DNA of 64,000 nt from Psychrosphaera haliotis. Its GTDB lineage: Bacteria > Pseudomonadota > Gammaproteobacteria > Enterobacterales > Alteromonadaceae. Under the pieces are notes generated by a model, which was not told the origin of the DNA, did not search any database, and saw only the letters and a list, made by a program, of their open reading frames with translations. The stretch spans positions 1 to 64,000 of the forward strand of contig NZ_BAAAFQ010000011.1 of NCBI RefSeq assembly GCF_039523615.1, given 5' to 3'. Below, one piece after another: positions 42,282 to 52,337 of this stretch (within the stretch, counting starts at the first letter, position 1; each line of letters opens with the position of its first letter). The translations under genes and the position numbers were made by a program.

Positions 42282-43502
42282 TTACATTCCTACTAAAGTG
42301 TTCATTTGCATTATGGGCTGCAAAATTGCCATTAATATAAACATCACCATACCGGCCATCACCAATACAATTAAAGGAGTTAACAAGCCTAAGCTTATTT
42401 TTAGCGTTGCATCCATTTCATTGTCTTGGTTATCAGCGGCGCGGCCTAACATTTGTTCTAGCTCACCTGACTTCTCACCACTGCCAATCATATGGATCAT
42501 CATGGGAGGAAACGTTTTACTTTGCTGTAACGAGTTTTTTAAAGAACTACCTTCACGAACTGCATCTGAGGCGTCTTTTACACACTTCTGAATATATTTG
42601 TTGGTTAATACTTGTCCCGCTATTTTCATTCCGTCTAATATCGGCACTGCACTTGATGCTAGAATGCTCAAGGTTCTCGCAAACCGAGCCGTATTTGCGC
42701 CCAATATCACTCGACCTATCAAAGGTAGACTTAACAACCAGCGGTCAAACTTAAGCCGAATAGCTGGCTGTTTTAGCATTCGTTGCATGATCACGCTAAT
42801 GCCTAAAATACCAATCAACACAAACACACCATAATCAATAATGAAATCACTGAGCGTTAATAAAAACTGTGTGGTACCAGGCAGTGTCGCACCAGACTCA
42901 ACAAATTGACCTACTATTTGTGGCACCACCGATGCCAACAGAAACGCAACGATACCAATGGCAAATAGCGTCAGCATAATTGGGTAAATCATAGCTTGAG
43001 TAAGCTGACTTTTGGTGGCTTGACGTTTTTCTGTGTAATCGGCCAACCGATTTAATACCTCATCCAAATGGCCAGACTTTTCGCCTGCGGCCACCATTGA
43101 ACGAAACAAATGATCGAATATTGTTGGAAACTCTTTCATGCCGTCGGCAAGAGTATAACCTTCAACCACCTTTGAACGGATAGACATGATGGTTCTTTTT
43201 AAACGCGGTTTTTCACACTGTTCAGCAACGGCTAACAGCGCCGCTTCAATAGTTAATGCTGAACCAACTAACGTCGCTAATTGACGCGTAATTAACGCTA
43301 AGTCAGAGGCAGAAACCGTAGGTTGAAACAAAGTAAAACCGGTACTTTCTTGCTGTTCTTTTTGGCTTGCTTTGTTTATCTCTAGCGGAATAAGGCCTTT
43401 GTCTCGAAGCTGTTGGCGAATTTGTTTTGATGTGTCCGCTTCAAGTATGCCTTTTTTAGACTTTCCCTTCGCATCAAGCGCTTTATACTCAAAAGCCGCC
43501 AT
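42282..43502 (-). CDS. gspF: Type II secretion inner-membrane protein GspF
   Basis: GspF is the polytopic core of the inner-membrane platform. The 406-residue product has two homologous GspF domains (about residues 70-195 and 270-395), each with SGHLDEVL-like or SGELEQML-like segments, and three membrane helices. Its ATG shares one base with the gspE stop. Length matches the family. Confidence 0.97.
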   Translation of the reverse strand: MAAFEYKALDAKGKSKKGILEADTSKQIRQQLRDKGLIPLEINKASQKEQQESTGFTLFQPTVSASDLALITRQLATLVGSALTIEAALLAVAEQCEKPRLKRTIMSIRSKVVEGYTLADGMKEFPTIFDHLFRSMVAAGEKSGHLDEVLNRLADYTEKRQATKSQLTQAMIYPIMLTLFAIGIVAFLLASVVPQIVGQFVESGATLPGTTQFLLTLSDFIIDYGVFVLIGILGISVIMQRMLKQPAIRLKFDRWLLSLPLIGRVILGANTARFARTLSILASSAVPILDGMKIAGQVLTNKYIQKCVKDASDAVREGSSLKNSLQQSKTFPPMMIHMIGSGEKSGELEQMLGRAADNQDNEMDATLKISLGLLTPLIVLVMAGMVMFILMAILQPIMQMNTLVGM

Positions 43503-45046
43503 TATGTATCCTCGCGTGTCACTCTTAGAACTTCTTCTAATGTAGTGACACCTTGTAATACTTTACTCATTCCGTCATCACGAATGCCTGGGATATTTTG
43601 ACGAACGTACTTTTCAATTGCTTGTTCACCGTGGCCATTGTGAATTAATTCACGCACTTGCTCATCAACCACTAATAACTCATGTATACCAACTCGACCA
43701 CGGTAACCACTAAAGTTACATTTATCGCACCCTTTTGGATGGTAAATCGTGACGTTTTTAGCGCTCGCTTGTTCTGCAGTAAGTCCTAACAGTTCCAACT
43801 CAGAGTTGTCAGGTTGCACCTCAACTTTACATTCTTTACACAAGGTTCTTACAAGTCGTTGAGATAACACAGCTAACAAACTCGATGACAACAAGAATGG
43901 CTCAATGCCCATGTCTTCCATACGCGTAATTGCGCCTGCAGCAGTATTTGTGTGTAACGTGGAAATTACCATGTGACCGGTTAAACTGGCTTGCACGGCT
44001 ATTTCAGCGGTTTCTAAGTCTCGTATTTCACCTATCATGACCACATCTGGATCTTGACGTAGTATTGCTCGTAAACCACGTGCAAACGTCATGTCTACTT
44101 TTGGGTTAACTTGCGTTTGACCAATACCTGGCAATTCATATTCCACGGGATCTTCCACCGTAAGAATATTGCGATCTTTACTATTAATATCAGACAAACC
44201 CGCGTACAAGGTGGTACTTTTACCTGAACCTGTAGGTCCGGTAACCAATATAATTCCATGCGGTTTACGTAACAATTGACCAAACTGTAATTCGTTGGCT
44301 GATGCCATACCTAAGTCAGCAAGGTTCAAACGAGCATTGTTTTTATCTAATAGTCGCATTACCACTCGCTCGCCGTATGACGAAGGCATTGTAGACACAC
44401 GAACATCAATTGCTCGACCAGCAATACGCAAAGAAATACGGCCATCTTGAGGAATACGCTTTTCAGCAATGTCTAACTGCGCCATTACTTTAATTCTTGA
44501 AACTAAAAGAGAGGCTAGTTTGCGGTTCGGGCTTAATACTTCACGTAAAACACCATCGACTCTGAAACGAATAACTAATTCTTTTTCAAAGGTTTCAATG
44601 TGGATATCAGACGCGCCTTCTTTAATCGCTTCGGATAAGGTGGCGTTAATTAGTTTTATAATTGGTGCGTCGTCTTCACTTTCTAATAAATCTTCAGTGC
44701 CTGGTAACTCATCGGCAATAGAAAACAAGTCCACTTCGTTACCAATATCTTCCATCAGCTGCTGAGTTTCAGAGGCATTACGCTGGTAAGCCTGCTCAAT
44801 CGCAATTTCAAATTCGTTATTGGTAATAACTCTGTATGGTAGTGGATGCCCAATCAAACGACGTGTTTCTAATAATGCTGACATTGGCGTGTCAGACTTA
44901 ATTAACAACTCTTTTTCATCGTTGTTGTAAGAAATCATCACGCCAAAGCGCTGCGCAAAACCAAAAGGCAAACGTTGATTCGCTGGTATTGCTTCGCTCT
45001 CAAGCTCTTGTTCTATCTCTGGTTCAAGTTCCATTATCTTACCCAT
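43502..45046 (-). CDS. gspE: Type II secretion ATPase GspE
   Basis: GspE is the cytoplasmic hexameric ATPase that drives pseudopilus extension. The 514-residue product has an N-terminal domain that binds GspL, a Walker A GPTGSGKSTT near residue 270, Asp and His boxes, and a C-terminal zinc-binding tetracysteine module (CKEC and CDKC). The start is either ATG 45046, which overlaps gspD by eight bases, or ATG 45034. Neither has a strong ribosome site. Confidence 0.97.
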   Translation of the reverse strand: MGKIMELEPEIEQELESEAIPANQRLPFGFAQRFGVMISYNNDEKELLIKSDTPMSALLETRRLIGHPLPYRVITNNEFEIAIEQAYQRNASETQQLMEDIGNEVDLFSIADELPGTEDLLESEDDAPIIKLINATLSEAIKEGASDIHIETFEKELVIRFRVDGVLREVLSPNRKLASLLVSRIKVMAQLDIAEKRIPQDGRISLRIAGRAIDVRVSTMPSSYGERVVMRLLDKNNARLNLADLGMASANELQFGQLLRKPHGIILVTGPTGSGKSTTLYAGLSDINSKDRNILTVEDPVEYELPGIGQTQVNPKVDMTFARGLRAILRQDPDVVMIGEIRDLETAEIAVQASLTGHMVISTLHTNTAAGAITRMEDMGIEPFLLSSSLLAVLSQRLVRTLCKECKVEVQPDNSELELLGLTAEQASAKNVTIYHPKGCDKCNFSGYRGRVGIHELLVVDEQVRELIHNGHGEQAIEKYVRQNIPGIRDDGMSKVLQGVTTLEEVLRVTREDT

Positions 45047-47186
45047 CTTTTTTAGGGCTATCTTTAGATACGGTTGGTGGTTTTACACCTTTTTCTTGGC
45101 TTTCAAGATAGTCTTCAAAACGAGGCGGCAACGCTAGGCTGTCATCCCACTCTTTTAAAACAGGTTGATCTGTTAGTGGCATTAATGAAATACCGTCTTG
45201 GTCTTTCTTAATTTGCTCGGCACGAATGTAGTTGTATTTTTGTTTACTTACGTCAAGTGCTGAAGCACCGTCACGCAAAATTCTAGGGCGAATAAAGACC
45301 ATCAAATTACGTTTACGTTTAGTTGTACCTGTTGAGCGGAACAGGTGTCCTAAAATAGGTAAGTCGCCAAGTAGTGGTACTTTAGAAATACTTTCTTGAA
45401 CGTCTTCATCAATCAGGCCGCCGATAACAATCGTGCCGCCATCTTCGGCTAATACATTGGTTTTAATTGAACGTTTGTTAATGCCAACGTCCACACCTAC
45501 CGCACCACTTACGCTTGATACTTCTTGCTCAATTAACAATTGTACTGCTGAACCTTCGTTAATTTGTGGCGTTACTTTTAACTTAATACCCACTTCTTTA
45601 CGGTCAACTTTTTGGAAAGGATTTGAGTTTGCAGAGCTTGCTGTAGAGCCAGTAAGAATAGCAATTTCTGAGCCCACCAATATAGAAGCTTCTTCGTTAT
45701 CAATAGTCGTGATGGATGGCGTAGCAAGAATGTTGGTATTGGTGTCGTTGCGAACCGCTTGTAAAACTGCACCCCAGCCGCCGTTTACTACGCCTGTTGC
45801 GAAACCAGAGATACCACCAAGTACTTGCGCTAAACCTGAATAGTCACCATTTTCTGACGTAGTCACAACAGAGGGTACTGGAGCACCTTGTTCATTGTAA
45901 GTATTCACTACTTGCTCTGTTTCCTGATCACGAGCCTGATATGCCGCACCCGCAATGGTAGAAATTGGCGTTACACCATTGTTATATTGAGTAAATCCAA
46001 TATCCGTGCTGCCCCACTGAATGCCTAGGTTAATACCATCACTTTCAAATACTTCAACAATAATTGCTTCAACCAAAACCTGCTGACGTCGAACATCTAA
46101 CTGACGAATAATTTGCTCTAGTGAACGCATCATGTCTGGCTCTGCATTAATAACTAATGAATTAGAGTCAGTATGAGCTTGAATAGAATAGTCGCGTGTA
46201 GATGACGTTCTTGTGCGTTTATTTGTTGTTGGCGTTCCACCTTGAGCATCGGCTGCAATAGAATCCGATACGCCCGTTAATACTTTTACGACTTCTTCAG
46301 AGTTTGCATAATTTAAGAAGTAAACTTTTGTATTACCTGTGCTTTCTAGCTCAGAATCTAGACGCTTTATTAGCTCAATAACTTTGTCACGCGCTTCTTG
46401 CTCACCTGTAACAATCACGCTATTTGTTCGGTCGTCAGCCACAATTTTTGGCACCAAAAAGTCTGGTTGTCCTTTATTTCCAGCTGAAGACTTATTAATA
46501 CTTTCAACAATGCGCACCATTTCACTCGCAGACGCATATTCTAGCTTCACAATAACCACTTTTTGATCGCCAGCGCGGTCTACGCGGTTAATGATTTCAA
46601 CCATACGATTAACCATAGCGACAGAGCCTACAACCATCACTACATTTGATGGCTCGTAATGCACTACATGTCCGCTGCCTGACTGATCGCTAAGTTGACG
46701 CAATAGTGGAGATAGTTCTCTTACTGATACATTTTTAACTTCAACAACGCGAGTGACCATTTCGTCACCTTCGCCTAAATAACCTTCACCCACGACAGGA
46801 GTAGGCGAGCTTTTTACGTCTTTGGCACGAATGACTTTTAATATGCCATTGCCCATATCAATAACGCCATAACCGTAAACCTGAAGTACATTTAAGAAAA
46901 AGTGATAATACTGCTCTTTAGTTAACAAATCGTAAGAACGTACATTAACTTTGCCTCGAACAGCCGGGTCAATAATGATGGTTTTCTGTAATATCTTGCC
47001 CACAATATTAATAAATTCATTAATATCAGTGCCTTTAAAATTAGGTGAATATTGCGTTGCATTAGCAACCGGTGAAACCCACGCTGTAGATAACAAACCT
47101 AAAGTCAGAATAGCGGAAAAAGCCGACACCTTGGCCGAACGAGTAACTTTTGCTTGTATGTTCTTAGATTTACTGAAAAATCCCAT
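45039..47186 (-). CDS. gspD: Type II secretion outer-membrane secretin GspD
   Basis: GspD forms the 15-fold outer-membrane gate. The 715-residue product has a long signal peptide ending near VANATQ, then N0-N1-N2-N3 domains (about residues 45-390) with a Ser/Thr-rich linker in N3. The secretin core follows (VGIKLKVTPQINEGS and GLIDEDVQESISKVPLLGDLP), and finally a C-terminal S domain where a pilotin could bind. No gspS pilotin is present in this window. It follows gspC by 18 bases. Confidence 0.97.
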   Translation of the reverse strand: MGFFSKSKNIQAKVTRSAKVSAFSAILTLGLLSTAWVSPVANATQYSPNFKGTDINEFINIVGKILQKTIIIDPAVRGKVNVRSYDLLTKEQYYHFFLNVLQVYGYGVIDMGNGILKVIRAKDVKSSPTPVVGEGYLGEGDEMVTRVVEVKNVSVRELSPLLRQLSDQSGSGHVVHYEPSNVVMVVGSVAMVNRMVEIINRVDRAGDQKVVIVKLEYASASEMVRIVESINKSSAGNKGQPDFLVPKIVADDRTNSVIVTGEQEARDKVIELIKRLDSELESTGNTKVYFLNYANSEEVVKVLTGVSDSIAADAQGGTPTTNKRTRTSSTRDYSIQAHTDSNSLVINAEPDMMRSLEQIIRQLDVRRQQVLVEAIIVEVFESDGINLGIQWGSTDIGFTQYNNGVTPISTIAGAAYQARDQETEQVVNTYNEQGAPVPSVVTTSENGDYSGLAQVLGGISGFATGVVNGGWGAVLQAVRNDTNTNILATPSITTIDNEEASILVGSEIAILTGSTASSANSNPFQKVDRKEVGIKLKVTPQINEGSAVQLLIEQEVSSVSGAVGVDVGINKRSIKTNVLAEDGGTIVIGGLIDEDVQESISKVPLLGDLPILGHLFRSTGTTKRKRNLMVFIRPRILRDGASALDVSKQKYNYIRAEQIKKDQDGISLMPLTDQPVLKEWDDSLALPPRFEDYLESQEKGVKPPTVSKDSPKKDG

Positions 47187-47204
47187 TTAAATAAACTCCA
47201 GGGC

Positions 47205-48209
47205 TTATAATGCCAAAATTATTTGAACCGGTGAATCATCGCGTAAAACAGTAATATCTGCTTCCGTTAGTTCTTTTAATTCACTCATCAACGACAATGC
47301 TTGTTGCATGTCCGTTAAGTCATAACCGTTAATATTCACCGCCAAGTCGTTTTGCTTTAAACCTGCTTGGTTAAAAAGCGTTGGGTCATTACCAGGAGAC
47401 AATTTATACCCCAATAATTCACCTTTTTCTCTATGCGGTGTAATTTTTATAATATCCATCAACTGTTTAGGATCTTCAAACAGTTGCTCTCTTTGTTCAC
47501 GTAATGAATCTGCTAATTCAGTATCATCACGATTATCAATTCTTTCTGGCTCTCTATCGTAAGCCGCTGGCTTTCTTGTTTTTGCATTACGCGATGGTCT
47601 TGTTGGACCAACGTCCACAGCATCGACATCAATATTGTCATTAAGTTCAGAGGCAGAACCAGGAATTGATGTGGAATATTCAATCCCTTCTAACATTAAC
47701 GTTTCGTAACCAACGCCAACGGACAAGATCACTCTGTCTAATAAGATTTGACTCACTGACGCTGAGGTACCCTCAATTTTTTGCCCAATTCCATAAGTAT
47801 CTTGACTACCTGATGACTCAATAATGGCAACGGATGTTTCAGATACTTCACTGGAGCTGTCAGCAACAATTCCCGTTAAAGTTAAATTCAATCGCGTTTT
47901 AGGGGCCACTGAGGTTGTTGGCTTAGGCTTTGTGGGTGCTTTTTTAGTTTCTTCCTTACCAAATAAGTTAAGGCTTACTAACTGGCTAATATTTATACTT
48001 GAAGTGTTTGATGAAGAGGATGAAGTTAATGGCTGAGCAGCAGAAATGCGACCTGAACTGGCAGGCTCATCAATAAATTTCCAAATAGTAAGCGCGGCAA
48101 GGTAAGCGCTATAAAGCACCAATAGCACGGTGATAATTTTGGCAATTTTATTTTGCGGAATTTTTTGAGCCAATTGGCTGAACTGCTCTAACAAGCGAGG
48201 CGACTCCAT
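47205..48209 (-). CDS. gspC: Type II secretion protein GspC
   Basis: GspC links the inner-membrane platform to the secretin and helps select substrates. The 334-residue product has one N-terminal membrane helix (about residues 24-40), the HR domain that contacts GspD, a Pro/Arg-rich linker, and a C-terminal PDZ domain (LKQNDLAVNINGYDLTDMQQ). It is the first gene of the gspC-N operon. The promoter must lie in the 191-base region shared with divergent hslR, but I could not pick it with confidence. Confidence 0.95.
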   Translation of the reverse strand: MESPRLLEQFSQLAQKIPQNKIAKIITVLLVLYSAYLAALTIWKFIDEPASSGRISAAQPLTSSSSSNTSSINISQLVSLNLFGKEETKKAPTKPKPTTSVAPKTRLNLTLTGIVADSSSEVSETSVAIIESSGSQDTYGIGQKIEGTSASVSQILLDRVILSVGVGYETLMLEGIEYSTSIPGSASELNDNIDVDAVDVGPTRPSRNAKTRKPAAYDREPERIDNRDDTELADSLREQREQLFEDPKQLMDIIKITPHREKGELLGYKLSPGNDPTLFNQAGLKQNDLAVNINGYDLTDMQQALSLMSELKELTEADITVLRDDSPVQIILAL

Positions 48210-48400
48210 TTCTTATTATTATCCAAGCAATTTATAATCAACGATGACAGATTGCGGCGCCATACATTATCAAACTAAAAGTAAAAATGCTTGTGCTCGA
48301 TGTTGAAAAGTCGAGTATAACCTTTCAAGTAGTTTAAAATCACTAATTATGATAAATTCACGACGTTTTCACGGCACATTTAACATTACTGAAACATAAC

Positions 48401-48796
48401 ATGACAGAATCAAAAATTCGATTAGATAAATGGCTTTGGGCCGCACGATTTTTTAAAACTCGTTCTATAGCTACTGACATGATCAATGGTGGAAAAGTTC
48501 ACTATAATGGTCAACGATGCAAAGCGTCTAAAGCAATAGATGTGGGCGCGGAAGTTAAAATACGTCAGGGATTTGATGAAAAGATTGTGGTAATAAAAGA
48601 AGTCAGTGACAAACGACGCAATTTTACTATTGCACAAACACTCTATGAAGAAACAGAACAGAGCATTGCTAACAGAGAAAAACAAGCGTTGGCAAGGCAA
48701 TCTAGTGCAGCGATGTCGCCGCGCCCAGATACAAAACCAGATAAAAAACAGCGCCGAACGTTATTAAACCTTAAAAATTCAGATTTATTTGAGTAA
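48401..48796 (+). CDS. hslR: Ribosome-associated heat shock protein Hsp15
   Basis: Hsp15 binds free 50S subunits that carry a nascent chain and helps recycle them after heat shock. The 131-residue product has an S4 RNA-binding domain (RLDKWLWAARFFKTRSIATD) and a basic C-terminal tail. It is followed by hslO after seven bases. The pair is conserved in gammaproteobacteria, next to the gsp operon in Vibrio-type genomes. Confidence 0.95.
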   Translation: MTESKIRLDKWLWAARFFKTRSIATDMINGGKVHYNGQRCKASKAIDVGAEVKIRQGFDEKIVVIKEVSDKRRNFTIAQTLYEETEQSIANREKQALARQSSAAMSPRPDTKPDKKQRRTLLNLKNSDLFE

Positions 48797-48803
48797 CTTA
48801 TCC

Positions 48804-49691
48804 ATGACTGACATTAAACAACCAGACCTACTACACCGTTACCTTTTTGATAAGTACCATGTTCGTGGAGAACTAGTACAAATTTCAGATTCATTTACGG
48901 CAATGCTTGAAAATCACGACTACCCAAATGTCGTAAAACGAATTCTTGGTGAATTGCTGTCTGCTACATGCTTACTTACAGCAACGCTAAAGTTTGAAGG
49001 TGAAATTAGTGTTCAACTTCAAGGTGATGGGCCGCTTAACTATGCAGTGGTAAATGGCAATAATAAACAGTCTATGCGAGCGTCTGCTAAGTTTGATGAA
49101 AACATTAAAGAAGGCACATTATTAGACCTAATTGGTTCTGGCTTTATGGTTATTACTATCGCACCTAAAGGCGGCGAACGTTACCAAGGTGTTGCTGCAT
49201 TAGACAAAGATACGCTTGCAGAGTGTATTGAGCATTACTTTGAAACTTCAGAACAATTGCGCACCCGAGTATGGTTAGCGACTGACGTTCAGCAAGAGCA
49301 ATGCAAAACCGCTGGCATGTTATTACAAGTACTACCGGTTGAAGAACGCGCTAAAGAAGACTTCACGCATTTGGAAGCTTTAACCAACACGATTAAAGAC
49401 GAAGAATTATTGCACCTTGATCCAACTCAAGTATTGATTCGCTTATACCATGAAGACAACCCGCAATTATTTGAACCTCAAGAAGTTAAATATGCCTGCG
49501 GATGTAGCCGTGAAAAAACAGGTGATGCTATTTTAAGATTATCAAAAGACGACGCGCTTTCGTTAGTTGAAGAGAGAGGTAATATTGAAATAATTTGCCA
49601 ATTCTGTCTTAAACAATACTTGTTTGACTCTATTGATGTTGAAGCACTTTTTAATGCAAATGCCGACTCAGACAACGCTTCGGTTAATTAG
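48804..49691 (+). CDS. hslO: Redox-regulated chaperone Hsp33
   Basis: Hsp33 is a holdase that is activated when oxidation releases zinc from its cysteines. The C-terminal redox switch is intact, with Cys232-x-Cys234 and Cys265-x2-Cys268, the same positions as in E. coli. The frame is open from a TTG at 48789 inside hslR, but the ATG at 48804 gives MTDIKQPDLLHRYLFD, the family start, and 295 residues. It is coupled to hslR. Confidence 0.96.
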   Translation: MTDIKQPDLLHRYLFDKYHVRGELVQISDSFTAMLENHDYPNVVKRILGELLSATCLLTATLKFEGEISVQLQGDGPLNYAVVNGNNKQSMRASAKFDENIKEGTLLDLIGSGFMVITIAPKGGERYQGVAALDKDTLAECIEHYFETSEQLRTRVWLATDVQQEQCKTAGMLLQVLPVEERAKEDFTHLEALTNTIKDEELLHLDPTQVLIRLYHEDNPQLFEPQEVKYACGCSREKTGDAILRLSKDDALSLVEERGNIEIICQFCLKQYLFDSIDVEALFNANADSDNASVN

Positions 49692-49707
49692 CATTTTGTG
49701 ACTTGGA

Positions 49708-49738
49708 CTGTCTAAGCCGGTTAAACGTGCTTAGACAG
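49708..49738. other. Long perfect hairpin between convergent hslO and the TlpA-like gene
   Basis: A perfect ten-pair inverted repeat (CTGTCTAAGC / GCTTAGACAG, 11-base loop) lies 16 bases after the hslO stop. No T-run follows on either strand, so it is not a standard intrinsic terminator. It could protect the 3 prime ends of the convergent transcripts. Confidence 0.55.
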
Positions 49739-49809
49739 CTAAGATTTAAATAAACATTCAATTTGCCAGTGCCTAACTATTCAAAGCTATGACTACACAA
49801 ACGTCTTAG

Positions 49810-50316
49810 TTAGCGTTTTAATAAAATAGAAATTCCTTTCTCTAGTTTTTTTTCGTCGCCAGGCAAAAAGCCGTGATGAATTGCACGTACGATGCCCTTT
49901 CGGTCAACCAAATACCCCACCGGCATTACACTCACATTAAAAGTATTACTCACATCGCCATTAGCGTCATAAAGGTTGGTGTAATCAACGGGCTTTTTAT
50001 TTAAGAAGTCTTCGGCATTGCGTTTTTTCTGATCTAGATTCACCGCAACGATTTCAAAACCCTGTTCTTTTTTCCTGCTGTAAATGTCGTTTAATAGCGG
50101 AAATGACTTTAAACAGGGTTTACACCAGCTTGCCCAGAAATCGACGTAAACCACCTTCCCTTTTAAGGAATCCATTTTAACAACCTGCGTGCCATCCATT
50201 GTTTTTAACTCGAAATTTGGCAACGGCTCGCCTACTTTTACTTTAGCGATTACGTTAAAAGAACCAAACCCGATGAACAGTGCCGTTAAAACGATGAGCT
50301 TAGTAGGTAATTTCAT
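49810..50316 (-). CDS. TlpA/ResA-like thioredoxin-fold protein
   Basis: This is an exported thiol-disulfide oxidoreductase. The 168-residue product has a signal peptide (about residues 1-24) and a thioredoxin-like fold with the active site WCKPC (Cys65 and Cys68). The redoxin/AhpC-TSA start EPLPNFELKTMDG is typical of TlpA-type proteins. It should act in the periplasm, perhaps in cytochrome c maturation or thiol reduction. It is a single gene with no cytochrome genes near, so the target is unknown. Confidence 0.88.
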   Translation of the reverse strand: MKLPTKLIVLTALFIGFGSFNVIAKVKVGEPLPNFELKTMDGTQVVKMDSLKGKVVYVDFWASWCKPCLKSFPLLNDIYSRKKEQGFEIVAVNLDQKKRNAEDFLNKKPVDYTNLYDANGDVSNTFNVSVMPVGYLVDRKGIVRAIHHGFLPGDEKKLEKGISILLKR

Positions 50317-50457
50317 GGTTATCCTTTATGATGAGAGTGTGTAAGTGCCATTTTAGGCTAACTATGCATAAGAAAAGGAAGTTTTCACGACCGTTTTTAT
50401 GAAACCAAGTGTGTAAACTAGAATACTGATTTCCATCCAAAAAGTAAGCAAAATAAT

Positions 50458-52101
50458 ATGAAAACAATAATTTCAAGCGTTGGCCTGATGTTAGTGTTGG
50501 CGGTAACTACCGCCTGTTCTGAAAAGAAAACAGAGCAAACTAACGTTGAGGTAGAAAAATCACGTATCCAAGCTCACCTAGAATTTTTAGCTGATGATCT
50601 TTTAGAAGGTCGTGACACAGGCAGCAAAGGTTATGACCGAGCGGCTCTTTATGTAGCCACTGAATTCAAGAAAATGGGCCTACAGCCTGCTGGTATCGAC
50701 GGTTCTTACATGCAACCGGTAACTTTCCGTAAAGGTTATTTAAATCAGCAGAGCCCTAAAGCTACTATCAAAACCGCTGATGGCGAAGTTGAATTAAAAT
50801 TCCCACAAGACTACATCATGGGCCCTAACATGTCGGCTACAGAGTCTGCTTTAGAAGCAGAAGCGGTATTCGTTGGTTACGGTATTGTGGCGGAAGACTT
50901 TGACTACAACGACTACGAAGGTCTTGATGTTGAAGGAAAGATTGTTGTTACTTTACGTGGTCGTCCAGCAGAATGGCCATCTGAAGAAGGCGCTCACTTA
51001 AACCGTGAGAAAACACGTTTTGCTGCAGAGCGTGGTGCCGTAGGTGTTGTTTCACTTCACTCACCTAAGCGTGAAAAAGTTCGCCCTTATACGAGCTCTT
51101 TAAACTATCTACGCGCTCCTTCAATGCGTTGGATAGACGAAAATGGTAATCCTTTTGGTGGATATGAAAACATCAAAATGGGTGCGTACTTAAATATTGG
51201 TGCCGCTGAGAAGTTATTTGCGAATGCAGAAACATCTTTAGAAGATGTATTTGCTGCAGACAATGACGATAAGCCAGTAAAAGGCTTCCCATTAAACGCA
51301 TCATTATCACTTGCGTCTAAAGCAAAACACGAAGAAGTATCGTCGCCTAACATTGTTGCGATTCTTCCTGGTACGGATCCTAAACTGAAAGACGAATATG
51401 TCGTATTTACTGCACATTTAGATCACGTTGGCTTTACACAAGATGTTAGTAAAGAAGACCGTATCAACAATGGTGCAATGGATAATGCGTCTGGTGTTTC
51501 TATTTTATTAGAAACAGCTCGTGTATTAAAAGAGTCTGGTTCTCTTCGTCGTTCAGTATTATTTACTGTTGTAACGGGTGAAGAAAAAGGACTACTAGGT
51601 TCAAGCTATTACGCGAACAACCCAACAGTTCCAATTAACGACATGGTTGCTAACATCAACTTAGACATGCCTGTGTTACTTTACGATTTTGCCGATATCA
51701 TTGCCTTTGGTGCTAACCACAGTTCAATGGGTCCTAGCGTAGAAAAAGCAGCGGCTAAATTTGATATCGCTTTAAGCCCAGATCCAATGCCTGAGCAAGC
51801 TATTTTCACTCGCTCTGATCATTACAACTTTGTAAAACAAGGCGTTCCTTCTGTTTTCTTAATGACAGGCTTCACTTCAAAAACTGAAGGCGAAGATGGC
51901 GGAAAAGTATGGGGTGACTTCTTTGCAAATCATTACCATCAGCCAAGTGACTCTTTAGACTTACCTATCAACTATAACTCAGCAAAACTATTCACTGAGA
52001 TTAATATTGGTATCGCGAGAGAAGTTGCAGAAGCGGATCAACGTCCAACATGGAACGACGATAGCTTCTTTGGTAAAACATACGGCCAAAAAGATAAGTA
52101 A
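50458..52101 (+). CDS. Exported M28-family zinc aminopeptidase with PA domain
   Basis: M28 enzymes are two-zinc exopeptidases. The 547-residue product has a signal that is probably of lipoprotein type (VTTAC, cysteine 20), a PA domain (roughly residues 130-260) and a C-terminal M28 domain. Likely zinc ligands and catalytic residues are His320 (AHLDHVG), Asp342 (MDNASG), Glu375-Glu376 (TGEEKG), Asp403 (NLDMP) and His494 (HYHQPSD). The substrate is not predictable. It is a single gene with its own terminator, divergent from the TlpA-like gene. Confidence 0.93.
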   Translation: MKTIISSVGLMLVLAVTTACSEKKTEQTNVEVEKSRIQAHLEFLADDLLEGRDTGSKGYDRAALYVATEFKKMGLQPAGIDGSYMQPVTFRKGYLNQQSPKATIKTADGEVELKFPQDYIMGPNMSATESALEAEAVFVGYGIVAEDFDYNDYEGLDVEGKIVVTLRGRPAEWPSEEGAHLNREKTRFAAERGAVGVVSLHSPKREKVRPYTSSLNYLRAPSMRWIDENGNPFGGYENIKMGAYLNIGAAEKLFANAETSLEDVFAADNDDKPVKGFPLNASLSLASKAKHEEVSSPNIVAILPGTDPKLKDEYVVFTAHLDHVGFTQDVSKEDRINNGAMDNASGVSILLETARVLKESGSLRRSVLFTVVTGEEKGLLGSSYYANNPTVPINDMVANINLDMPVLLYDFADIIAFGANHSSMGPSVEKAAAKFDIALSPDPMPEQAIFTRSDHYNFVKQGVPSVFLMTGFTSKTEGEDGGKVWGDFFANHYHQPSDSLDLPINYNSAKLFTEINIGIAREVAEADQRPTWNDDSFFGKTYGQKDK

Positions 52102-52134
52102 GCACTGTTAGATTTAACTATGTTTAACTATGAA

Positions 52135-52161
52135 AGCAGCGGCTTATCCGCTGCTTTTTTT
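52135..52161 (+). terminator. Rho-independent terminator after the M28 peptidase
   Basis: An eight-pair stem (AGCAGCGG / CCGCTGCT, five-base loop) is followed by seven T, 34 bases after the stop codon. Confidence 0.93.
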
Positions 52162-52337
52162 ATAGCTGTAAGCACCTCATAAACTATTCAAATACTATTC
52201 AACGCATACTGAATAAAATTACATTCCGTTGAAATGCTGTGTTTCCTGTTGTGCTGTGTTGTTTTCTACTGTGCTACTCTCTAGCTACTTTCCAACTACT
52301 TAAGCTGAGTCACTTTCCCTTGGTGAATTTTAGGCAC
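52162..52337. other. Intergenic spacer with imperfect TGCTGTG/CTACT repeats
   Basis: Between two facing terminators this stretch contains no supported gene. It is low in complexity, with scattered short near-repeats (GTGCTGTGTT, TACTGTGCTACT, AGCTACTTTCC). It resembles a decayed tandem repeat. I see no promoter or RNA gene in it. Confidence 0.4.
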
